From Thermoplasmata archaeon (GTDB taxonomy: Archaea; Thermoplasmatota; Thermoplasmata; Thermoplasmatales; Thermoplasmataceae), in assembly GCA_021797025.1 (NCBI GenBank), contig JAKAAK010000021.1, forward strand, positions 1-21,745: a DNA stretch of 21,745 nucleotides, read 5' to 3'. Of this stretch, positions 14,818 through 21,039 are shown piece by piece (positions within the stretch are counted from its first letter, which is position 1; every line of letters begins with the position of its first letter). The notes below the pieces were generated by a model, which worked only from the letters and a program-made list of their open reading frames with translations, was not told where the DNA came from and searched no databases. Made by a program: the position numbers and the translations under genes.

Positions 14818-15590
14818 TTTTCCTCCTCCATGTTTTTTATGTACATTCTGTATAATGCCGTAATATCCAGTGCAAATCCACACGCATCTGTATTCTGGAT
14901 CCTGTAATTTCCGCCACCGCCGATAAAGCCAGAATCGCCGTATATCTCAAATATAGGGCCGTTGTAGTAATCTGGCTGCCTTACTGTACCCAGATCGATG
15001 ATGATCCTCGGATCATCCAGTTCTTCTATCAGACTGTCCAGTATTTTTATTCCACTGTTTTTGGTTCTTGTGTCCATAGTTTTTATTATTTCTCCCTTTT
15101 CTTTATTCTCCATATTGTCCAGAGCAGAATAATCCCTGCTTTTAATTGCCTTTTTTATTTCGGGCCAGTGTTTACTGCCAGAATACCTGTTAAATATTCC
15201 GGAAAGCCCGATATCTATCTTGAAATCTGGTAATCCCAGATCGTCCAGAATCTTAATTGCAGTTTTTAAAATTTTGATGCTACCGGCCATGGAATCCCCT
15301 CCGATTATCTCTCCTCCTGCCTTTAATGATTCGACCAGATTTCTATCGGTCTGCTGCGATATGTAAAATATTGATGAGTCCTGTTGAATTTGCCTGTCCA
15401 TCAACCGCAGTGTTATATCAGGTTCAAGGACATAAATATCATTACGGTAAATAAACCGCAGTCCATCTATCTCCCTGGATTTTATAAAAGATTGCGGAAA
15501 GACCTCATAGAACCCGGAACTGTAAAAGGATTCCCTGATGGTGCGGACTGCTTCACTTAGCTTTCTGTCCAATATTCTCAAGGTAATCAC
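14814..15590 (-). CDS. hisZ: ATP phosphoribosyltransferase regulatory subunit HisZ
   Basis: A paralogue of the class II histidyl-tRNA synthetase core that lacks tRNA charging and forms the complex with short HisG. LEPDITLRL (55-63) is the motif-2-like L-R-P-D-x-T-x-x-x-R region. The C-terminal PDYYNGPIFEIYG followed by GFIGGGGNY (about 207-231) matches the HisRS-specific histidine-pocket block. There is no anticodon-binding domain, and 258 residues is short for HisZ (usually 310-390). The in-frame stop at 15606-15608 forces a GTG (15590) or TTG (15581) start; a GTGAT at 15590-15586 could even be the ribosome binding site for the TTG. The start lies inside the His-rich leader frame, so a 5' frameshift cannot be excluded. 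Confidence 0.88.
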   Translation of the reverse strand: MITLRILDRKLSEAVRTIRESFYSSGFYEVFPQSFIKSREIDGLRFIYRNDIYVLEPDITLRLMDRQIQQDSSIFYISQQTDRNLVESLKAGGEIIGGDSMAGSIKILKTAIKILDDLGLPDFKIDIGLSGIFNRYSGSKHWPEIKKAIKSRDYSALDNMENKEKGEIIKTMDTRTKNSGIKILDSLIEELDDPRIIIDLGTVRQPDYYNGPIFEIYGDSGFIGGGGNYRIQNTDACGFALDITALYRMYIKNMEEEK

Positions 15591-15660
15591 GGCGGGATAG
15601 GAAACTTATTGGCATACGTTCTGTATATTCTATCCTTCCATGATGATGATGTATATGCAT
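15553..15660 (-). CDS. Putative histidine-rich leader peptide / uORF of the his operon
   Basis: An ATG at 15660 opens a 35-codon frame that begins MHIHHHHGR, with five CAT codons among codons 2-7. It runs through the hisZ start in another frame and ends at TGA 15553-15555. The same frame is open upstream to ATGs at 15708 and 15720, so a product of up to 55 residues is possible. It lies immediately before the first his gene, as hisL does in enteric bacteria. A TATA-like TATATAAA (15705-15698) precedes it. Alternatively, the region R-R-D-Y-L near codons 23-27 sits where HisRS-like proteins carry G-x-R-D-x-L-P, so this could be the true HisZ N-terminus separated by a frameshift. Either way it is unusual. 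Confidence 0.5.
   Translation of the reverse strand: MHIHHHHGRIEYTERMPISFLSRRDYLENIGQKAK
15595..15635 (-). promoter_or_regulatory. Possible hairpin occluding the hisZ start
   Basis: On the minus strand GGATAG (15635-15630), just after the His codons, can pair with CTATCC (15600-15595), which ends 5 bases before GTG 15590. GG (15639-15638) could further pair with CC (15592-15591). A ribosome paused on the CAT codons would cover the upstream arm. The stem is only 6 bp with a 29-nt loop, which itself contains a small ATAC/GTAT stem. Confidence 0.3.
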
Positions 15661-15697
15661 GCCGCTAACACTGAATACCGAAAAGCTGGCTACTGGT

Positions 15698-15705
15698 TTT
15701 ATATA
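15698..15705 (-). promoter_or_regulatory. TATA-like box for the his operon
   Basis: TATATAAA on the minus strand would place transcription start near 15675-15680, about 15-20 nt before ATG 15660. A second candidate, TTATATATTA near 15740-15749, would start transcription right at ATG 15720. Sequence alone does not decide between them. Confidence 0.45.
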
Positions 15706-15720
15706 CATCTCTGTTGCCAT

Positions 15721-15848
15721 AGATAAGATATTGTAATATAATATATAATAATTGCCTGCAAAATTTATGTAATTGATATTGATTTTAATATTTTATTTTG
15801 AACAACCTCAGGTACAGGCAATGGTTATATCCGGTAAAATAAAATTAT
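15721..15848. promoter_or_regulatory. AT-rich gap with 8-bp inverted repeat upstream of the his operon
   Basis: The gap between the his leader region and the stop of the SIS gene holds ATTGCCTG (15751-15758) and CAGGCAAT (15815-15822), perfect inverted copies 56 nt apart around very AT-rich sequence. It may be a regulator-binding pair for the his promoter or part of the 3' end of the SIS transcript. No gene was recognised. Confidence 0.3.
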
Positions 15849-16889
15849 TTAGTGTGCTCCGGGAGGAAAAACTATATCATCAAATTTTCTGTAATTTTCC
15901 TCATCGAATCTCAATAAATCGGGGTTGACATTATTTTCTACTGCAAGATAATATGCCAGATAATATAGGGGCACAACGTTCAGCAGGGCATTGAGGTACT
16001 CATCCCCAAGATCTACAATGTCCACACTGTAATCACCGTCCCCGTTGACCGTAAATGTTTTTGTGCCCACAACCCTGCATGCTTTCACCAGGTCATCAGC
16101 ACGGCTTTCCACTGTTCTGCTATTTATTATGATTAGAAGTGATTTCTCATCTATAAGAGAGGTACAACCATGTATAAACTCCTCCAATTCTATTCCCTCT
16201 GCATGTATGTGTGTTGCCTCCTTTATCTTCTGGGCAGCCTCTCTTGCAACTGGCTCTTCCGGACCGGCCCCCAGAACGAATATCCTGTTGATATGTTTCA
16301 GTTCATGGGCAATCCTACTTATCTTGGAATCCATGGATGCAATAAGGCCTTTGAGAGCGTCTATTACGGCATTTATATCAACAGGAAGATGGGAATATCT
16401 GGATCCTATGTACATTGCGGCAATGGCGTTGTCGAAAAATGATTTGGTGTTGCACAGCGATTTGTCATCTGAATCGATAACTATGCTTTTATCCGAAATA
16501 TATTCCATCGGTGTTTCATGGTAATGTGTTATTCCTGCAATATATGCAAATTTCTTCTGGTACACGAGCGAGTCGATTGTGGATTTGGTTTTCCCGCTGT
16601 TTGAGATGCCTATAACCGTTCCATGCACGGGCATATAATAGTTTAAAAGCTCAAAGGACTGGACAAAGGAGTATTTAAGGTCAGTTTTATAAAGGAATCC
16701 TGATCCTATCTGTGCAGCATGATATGCTGTACCGTTGCCTGTAAAAAGCAGAGGCCTGTTGACCAGGAATGAATAATCAACATTTTCCATGGTCTTTCTT
16801 GTTATATCCAGAGAATCCGGTGTTTCCCTTATCATATCATACATAAAATAGGGGTGTTTTACCCTCTTTTCAGGTACTGTATCTGTCAT
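15849..16889 (-). CDS. Double-SIS sugar-phosphate isomerase/deaminase (GlmS isomerase-domain-like)
   Basis: A 346-residue protein with two SIS domains in tandem (about 40-170 and 190-330), like the isomerase half of glucosamine-6-phosphate synthase but without the N-terminal glutaminase domain. HPYFMYDMIRETPDSL (12-27) mirrors the GlmS opening M-x-K-E-I-x-E-Q-P. Sugar-phosphate loops are seen at FTGNGTAYHAAQ (49-60) and GISNSGKTKST (94-104). The second domain has GAGPEEPVAREAAQKIKE and then EFIHGC, matching GlmS positions that hold the catalytic Glu, Lys and His. Such stand-alone forms act as ammonia-producing GlcN6P deaminases or related isomerases in archaea; the exact substrate is inferred. 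The start is ATG 16889, preferred over an adjacent in-frame TTG. It is divergent from the esterase gene. Confidence 0.85.
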   Translation of the reverse strand: MTDTVPEKRVKHPYFMYDMIRETPDSLDITRKTMENVDYSFLVNRPLLFTGNGTAYHAAQIGSGFLYKTDLKYSFVQSFELLNYYMPVHGTVIGISNSGKTKSTIDSLVYQKKFAYIAGITHYHETPMEYISDKSIVIDSDDKSLCNTKSFFDNAIAAMYIGSRYSHLPVDINAVIDALKGLIASMDSKISRIAHELKHINRIFVLGAGPEEPVAREAAQKIKEATHIHAEGIELEEFIHGCTSLIDEKSLLIIINSRTVESRADDLVKACRVVGTKTFTVNGDGDYSVDIVDLGDEYLNALLNVVPLYYLAYYLAVENNVNPDLLRFDEENYRKFDDIVFPPGAH

Positions 16890-16923
16890 CAATGATTAAT
16901 GCTAACAGGGATATAGTTATTTT

Positions 16924-16939
16924 TGTATAATTTTATACA
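16924..16939. promoter_or_regulatory. 7-2-7 palindrome in the SIS/esterase divergent region
   Basis: TGTATAA (16924-16930) and TTATACA (16933-16939) are perfect inverted copies around TT. It lies next to a TATA-like ACTATATCC (near 16910-16918) of the SIS gene and is a candidate operator. Both halves are AT-rich, so it could also be chance. Confidence 0.35.
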
Positions 16940-17002
16940 CAAAATTATGAATAAAATGCATCCAGTTCATAAGATTAAAATATCATAGTATACTGGATAT
17001 TC

Positions 17003-17914
17003 ATGGTAGACCCAGATTTTAGAACACTGATAGAAATGTCAAAAAATTCGGGGGACATGACGCAGATAGAGCCGGCAATGCTCAGAAATTTCCTCGATGA
17101 AACCTCCATGAGCTCACAGGGCAAAAAAATTGATATAAGAGAAATTAAGGACTATAAAATAAAGTTGAAGGAACGGACATTGAAGGCAAGATCATACAGT
17201 GATGGTAAGTCAAAATCTGCCCTGGTATATTACCACGGTGGCGGCTTCCTGTTCGGCAATATAGAAACCTATGATAACTTCTGCAGGTTCCTGGCAAAGG
17301 AGTCGGGAATAATGATTATATCTATTGAATACAGACTGGCACCTGAAAATAAATTCCCGGATGCATTCAATGACGCCTACGATTCATTCCATTATATAGC
17401 ACAGAATATGAATAAATTCGGCATAGAGGGAAAAATAGGGGTAGGAGGTGACAGTGCAGGTGCAAATCTTTCGGCAGCACTCTGCCTTAAATCCAGGGAC
17501 ATGAAAGCAGAAATGCCGGCTGTTCAGATTCTTTTTTATCCGAGCCTGGCACCGGACAACTTTTCCAGATCATTTATGGAGTATGGTAATGATTATGTAA
17601 TAACAGGAAAGATGATAAGGTATTTCGGTGCCCTTTATTCCCATGATATGAAGGATTTTATAGACCCATATTTTTCTCCCCTTGTCGCAGATGATCTATC
17701 AGGGCTCCCGCCCGCCATAATAATATCCAATGAGTATGACCCCTTGAGGGACCCGGAGGAGAGCTATGTAAAAAAATTGAGACAGGCAGGTGTAAGTGCT
17801 CTAGGAATACGGGGAATCGGCATGATACATGGTTCCGCAACTGATTTTGAGCTTTCCCACGGAGCAAGAACACTGGTAAAAATGGTAGCCAGGGTAATAG
17901 CCGATTATCTATAA
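17003..17914 (+). CDS. Alpha/beta hydrolase, hormone-sensitive lipase (family IV) carboxylesterase
   Basis: A 303-residue cytosolic esterase acting on short-chain esters or lipids. The oxyanion motif HGGGF is at 78-82. The nucleophile elbow GDSAGAN is at 149-155 with Ser151. The acid is Asp246 in NEYDPLRD, and His276 in MIHGSATDF completes the triad. EYRLAPENKFP (109-119) is the conserved HSL block. The N-terminal cap helices (about 1-50) are present and there is no signal peptide. ATG 17003 lies about 23 nt below an ATTAAAATAT promoter-like stretch, so it is probably leaderless. The stop overlaps the stop of the opposite gene by 6 nt. The natural substrate is unknown. Confidence 0.95.
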   Translation: MVDPDFRTLIEMSKNSGDMTQIEPAMLRNFLDETSMSSQGKKIDIREIKDYKIKLKERTLKARSYSDGKSKSALVYYHGGGFLFGNIETYDNFCRFLAKESGIMIISIEYRLAPENKFPDAFNDAYDSFHYIAQNMNKFGIEGKIGVGGDSAGANLSAALCLKSRDMKAEMPAVQILFYPSLAPDNFSRSFMEYGNDYVITGKMIRYFGALYSHDMKDFIDPYFSPLVADDLSGLPPAIIISNEYDPLRDPEESYVKKLRQAGVSALGIRGIGMIHGSATDFELSHGARTLVKMVARVIADYL

Positions 17915-18376
17915 TATTACCTCAAAACCATCATCGGTTTTCCTCAAAAACCTGGAGTATATCCCCCATTCAATGAGTATAACTTCCAGATCGTGGGTGC
18001 CATCGGGATTGTTGAATGTCGGGACATCATTCTCCTTCAATTTATCTATTATATCATCAAGAGTAAAGGAACCCATGGAAAGTGCCGTTTTGAATGGCTC
18101 AATATTCTTAAGGGAATCCCGTATAATCTGTTTTCTCTGATTCATACCTGATTTAACATATTCTATTCCCTTCTGTGATATGCTTATATCTCCTGACTCT
18201 GCATTCACAAGCCCGAGGTTGGAGGCAGTATAAACTATGGGCATCAGGTCATCCAGGTCCACCTCCATTTCCTTTTCAAGCTGATAAAGATCGGTCTTTC
18301 CATCGAATATATTATTTAGTACATAGAGAAGCCCAAGGAGATCAGCTATCCTGGCATCGGGGTCTATTACATCCAT
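17909..18376 (-). CDS. Stand-alone AAA-associated C-terminal domain (ABC transporter accessory protein)
   Basis: A 155-residue protein that reads end to end as the AAA-associated C-terminal domain otherwise fused behind NitT/TauT-type ABC ATPases. Features include A-D-L-L-G-L-L-Y-V-L-N (near residues 10-20), YQLEKEMEVDLDDLMPIV, A-S-N-L-G-L-V-N, then GDISISQKGIEYVKSG, and the tryptophan strand LIEWGIYSRFL. The first half looks winged-helix-like. Here it is its own gene, 83 nt downstream of the permease on the same strand, while the ATPase two genes upstream ends soon after its ABC domain. The AT-rich gap could carry a separate promoter (GTATATAC near 18385-18392). It may regulate the transporter; that role is inferred. 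Confidence 0.75.
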   Translation of the reverse strand: MDVIDPDARIADLLGLLYVLNNIFDGKTDLYQLEKEMEVDLDDLMPIVYTASNLGLVNAESGDISISQKGIEYVKSGMNQRKQIIRDSLKNIEPFKTALSMGSFTLDDIIDKLKENDVPTFNNPDGTHDLEVILIEWGIYSRFLRKTDDGFEVIL

Positions 18377-18459
18377 AATAAAGTATATACATATTGTATT
18401 AATAATATTAATGTTATTTTATGGATAATACAAATCGGATATTAGATACCACTAAAGTT

Positions 18460-20088
18460 CTATGCCGAGTATACACCTTCTTCTGCCACATATTTCTTCT
18501 GCGCAAGGTCCATCATCTTTCTGGTGAACAGCACCGAGTATACGGCAACGATTATCCCGAATATAAGCGAACCCCAGGCTGCAAGAGCTATATCACCTGT
18601 GGCCGTCGCTATATCTATGGTTTTCATCAGGCCTGCATGCACCGTCAATGAATGGGTGCCGTATATATCCGGCCAGTATTCACCTATCATTAGACCTCCC
18701 CACGCACTGTTTATTGTAGATGATATTCCACTTATCAGATAGGGAAATGTTGATGGTATAACAACCTTCCTCATCTTCTTGAAATAGCCTAACTTCAGAT
18801 TCCTGGTGACCTCCCAGTATTCTGATGGCATTGCCTTTACCCCCATCCAGAAAGAATAGAATACATAATAGAATGTACTTATGAATCCCAAAGACAGTAC
18901 ATAAAGTTCGTTGGTGAATACACCGAATATCCCAAAAATGAAAGGCTCTGTAAGTATGAAGAGGAATGGAAAATATATGGGTGCCGGGTAGGCGCTCAAT
19001 GATTGGATAATTGGAATCCAGTATTTTTCTGCCCTCCTGTTCACTGCAAGATAGTATCCGAGGAATATGGCAATAGCCATGGATATCACTAGTATTGTCC
19101 CGACCCGAATATAATCGTAGCCCAGTCCGGTAAGAAGTGAAGGGGTCTTGCCTATCAGTACCCCCCATTCGCTCAATTTTACAGATGTAATAAGCGATAC
19201 TGCTCCGTAAAGAACCGCAGCAAGGATGATTATACCTATTGCAGCATATATGTATTTATATATTTTCCGCTTCTTTTCCTTTTTTTCATAGGTTTCCTCA
19301 TGCTTATCAGCCTCCCTGTATTTATAATACCTTGCAAGCCTTGTCAGGGGATTTTTTGAAAGAACTGCAAATACCCTTGCAGTTTCCCTTATATTCAGCC
19401 TTCCCCGTTTCATGACAGGAGCATCCGTATCTAAGGTATATCTGCCAACAGCATATTTGCTGAATTCCCGGAGAACCACTATGATTGCAACTATTGCAAT
19501 TCCCATTATAAGCAATGCCATTTCTATGTTGAATAGCTGGCCATCCGCAACAAAAGTATCCAGAACGGATCCGATTCCGAATGTCTGGTATGTATGGACA
19601 CCAACTTCGAAAACTTCACTTACGGTAATATAGAAGAATCCATCGGAAATGCTGGGGAACAGATTTGCGGTAATACGTGGTACTGAGAATGGGATATAAA
19701 GATACCTCAGTTTTGCAAATAGCCCGAACCTTGAATTTTCAACGACCTCTACCATTTCCCGGGGAACTGTCTTGAAAGCCTGGTATTCACCCATCCATAT
19801 GTTCCATACCACAGCAGTAAATACCAGGAAATCAGCTGCCAGTTCGACCCCCAGTGGCCCCCCTATTCGGGTTATGAATATTATCAGAACTATGGGAAAG
19901 AATGTAATAACCGGCACAGATTCAAATATTTCAATAAGAATAATGTAAATATTCTCGAAGAATTTTGATTTTATGGAAGCATATGCCAGGAACCACCCTG
20001 CTATTATGGATAGTATTATCAGCCCGATTACCCGGGCCACCGTAGCCAATACGGCCAGTGTTATAAGTATTATTGCTGCCATAAACAT
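18460..20088 (-). CDS. ABC transporter permease with two fused transmembrane domains (anion / NitT-TauT type)
   Basis: A 542-residue inner-membrane protein made of two tandem binding-protein-dependent transport domains. Each has an EAA-type coupling loop: EYQAFKTVPREMVEVVENSRFG at about 121-142, followed by AKLRYLYIPFSVP, and FWMGVKAMPSEYWEVTRNLKLG at about 416-437, followed by KKMRKVVIPSTFP. A charged cytoplasmic linker of about 60 residues rich in Lys and Glu (around 235-280) separates the halves. This duplicated architecture is known for archaeal and some bacterial anion transporters. ATG 20088 nearly touches the ATPase stop; ATG 20082 has better spacing to TGAGG and may be the true start. 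The substrate is not determinable. Confidence 0.9.
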   Translation of the reverse strand: MFMAAIILITLAVLATVARVIGLIILSIIAGWFLAYASIKSKFFENIYIILIEIFESVPVITFFPIVLIIFITRIGGPLGVELAADFLVFTAVVWNIWMGEYQAFKTVPREMVEVVENSRFGLFAKLRYLYIPFSVPRITANLFPSISDGFFYITVSEVFEVGVHTYQTFGIGSVLDTFVADGQLFNIEMALLIMGIAIVAIIVVLREFSKYAVGRYTLDTDAPVMKRGRLNIRETARVFAVLSKNPLTRLARYYKYREADKHEETYEKKEKKRKIYKYIYAAIGIIILAAVLYGAVSLITSVKLSEWGVLIGKTPSLLTGLGYDYIRVGTILVISMAIAIFLGYYLAVNRRAEKYWIPIIQSLSAYPAPIYFPFLFILTEPFIFGIFGVFTNELYVLSLGFISTFYYVFYSFWMGVKAMPSEYWEVTRNLKLGYFKKMRKVVIPSTFPYLISGISSTINSAWGGLMIGEYWPDIYGTHSLTVHAGLMKTIDIATATGDIALAAWGSLIFGIIVAVYSVLFTRKMMDLAQKKYVAEEGVYSA

Positions 20089-20091
20089 TCC

Positions 20092-20883
20092 TCATTTCTT
20101 CTTCCTCGGTGGTGTCAGATAACTGTAGAGTGCATCAAGATTTGCATTAAAATTGTCGCTTCTGGGATTCCTCGGCCTGGGCATGGTAACCTCTACTTTG
20201 CCCACAACAGTTGCAGGAATATTATTCAGTATATATATCTCATCAGCCAGTTCAAGTACTTCTGTAAGATTATGCGAAACCATTATCACGGATTTTAAAG
20301 GAGTTTCTCCGCTGAAGAGGATGTTGTATATATCCTGCCTCAATCCCTCCGCAGTAAGTTCATCAAGATGGGCAAATGGCTCATCCATTAAGAAAACATA
20401 AGGATCTGCGGCAAAGGCCCTTGCAATTGCTACTCTCTGCCTCATTCCACCGCTCATTTCCTTGGGATAAAGGTCTTCGAACCCGTCCAGCCCGACTCTG
20501 GAAAGTGCTTCCTTTGCCTTGGATTCCATCTCATCCCTGGACATGTCCTTTGCCTTCATTGACAGCATGACATTTTCCTGGGCATCCATCCATGGAAATG
20601 TAACTATCGATTGATGTATGAGTGCAACCTCCGGAGTAGGTTCGTGGAGGGTTTTTCCCATGAGTTTTACTATACCCTTATCGGGTTTCAAAAAGCCTCC
20701 AATTATTCTCAGAAGTGTTGATTTGCCTATTCCTGAAGGCCCTATTATTGCAATAAATTTGCCTGAATCGGCTCTTATGTTGATATTTTCGAATACATCG
20801 TAGCCGTTGTCATATGAAAAGTAAATTCCATCAGCCTCAAGAACGGAATTTGATACATTTTCATTTTTTATTTCTGCCTCCAT
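20092..20883 (-). CDS. ABC transporter ATP-binding protein (NitT/TauT type)
   Basis: A 263-residue ATPase that powers the fused permease downstream. Walker A GPSGIGKST is at 48-56, the Q-loop Gln at 91, the signature MSGGMRQR at 143-150, Walker B VFLMDEP at 163-169 with the D-loop AHLD after it, and the switch His204 in VSHNLTE. The region PTPEVALIHQSIVTFPWMDAQENV is characteristic of nitrate/sulfonate/taurine importers. It ends about 40 residues after the ABC core, without the C-terminal associated domain, which is encoded separately at 17909-18376. The ATG has a real ribosome binding site, GAGGTGA, at 6-nt spacing, embedded in a potential hairpin. No substrate-binding protein gene adjoins it. 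Confidence 0.95.
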   Translation of the reverse strand: MEAEIKNENVSNSVLEADGIYFSYDNGYDVFENINIRADSGKFIAIIGPSGIGKSTLLRIIGGFLKPDKGIVKLMGKTLHEPTPEVALIHQSIVTFPWMDAQENVMLSMKAKDMSRDEMESKAKEALSRVGLDGFEDLYPKEMSGGMRQRVAIARAFAADPYVFLMDEPFAHLDELTAEGLRQDIYNILFSGETPLKSVIMVSHNLTEVLELADEIYILNNIPATVVGKVEVTMPRPRNPRSDNFNANLDALYSYLTPPRKKK

Positions 20884-20926
20884 TATGATTCACCTCGTTA
20901 TGGTGAAAATACCCCCGATCATAATG
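20881..20926 (-). promoter_or_regulatory. Hairpin sequestering RBS and start codon of the ABC ATPase
   Basis: In the mRNA sense, CATTATGAT (20926-20918) pairs with ATCATAATG (20889-20881), which includes the ATG. TTCACC (20907-20902) pairs with GGTGAA (20894-20889), the ribosome binding site, around a 7-nt loop. The arms share one base and are separated by a 10-nt bulge with a G-run. About 14 pairs would hide both initiation signals. Confidence 0.5.
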
Positions 20927-20968
20927 GTTATTTTTATTACATCCTTTATAGTGTATTCACGAGGTTAT
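20888..20968. repeat. Direct repeat ATTCAC-N3-GTTAT, two copies
   Basis: Plus-strand copies lie at 20888-20901 (centre CTC) and 20955-20968 (centre GAG), 67 bp apart. The centres are reverse complements, so ACCTCGT (20892-20898) and ACGAGGT (20959-20965) also form a 7-bp inverted repeat. The copies could be operator sites. In RNA the distal copy could pair with the ribosome binding site. Confidence 0.45.
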
Positions 20969-20990
20969 CTCCAGAGGAGTATTAAAATAA

Positions 20991-21000
20991 TCTATATATA
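20991..21000 (-). promoter_or_regulatory. TATA-like box upstream of the ABC operon
   Basis: TATATATAGA on the minus strand would start transcription near 20972, giving a 5' leader of about 90 nt that contains both repeat copies. A nearer candidate, CACTATAAAGG (about 20944-20953), would start near 20924 and retain only the local hairpin. Confidence 0.4.
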
Positions 21001-21039
21001 ATTATGCCGGGATGCGTTATAATGATTTTGTATTGCAGT

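Noticed and set aside
14818..14883. 22-residue N-terminal extension of HisG
   Set aside because: It is encoded inside hisZ, and HisG proteins begin at KFVIPRGRL; ATG 14817 has GGAGG upstream.
15640..15726. Plus-strand mini frame starting Met-Met-Met-Met opposite the His leader
   Set aside because: It is the complement of the CAT run, has no promoter or ribosome binding site, and ends after 28 codons.
16045..16524. 159-codon plus-strand frame within the SIS gene
   Set aside because: It is the antisense shadow of the double-SIS protein, whose catalytic motifs are clear on the minus strand.
18680..19168. 162-codon minus-strand frame within the permease gene
   Set aside because: It is another frame of the fused permease; the permease frame has hydrophobic spans and EAA loops, this one has none.
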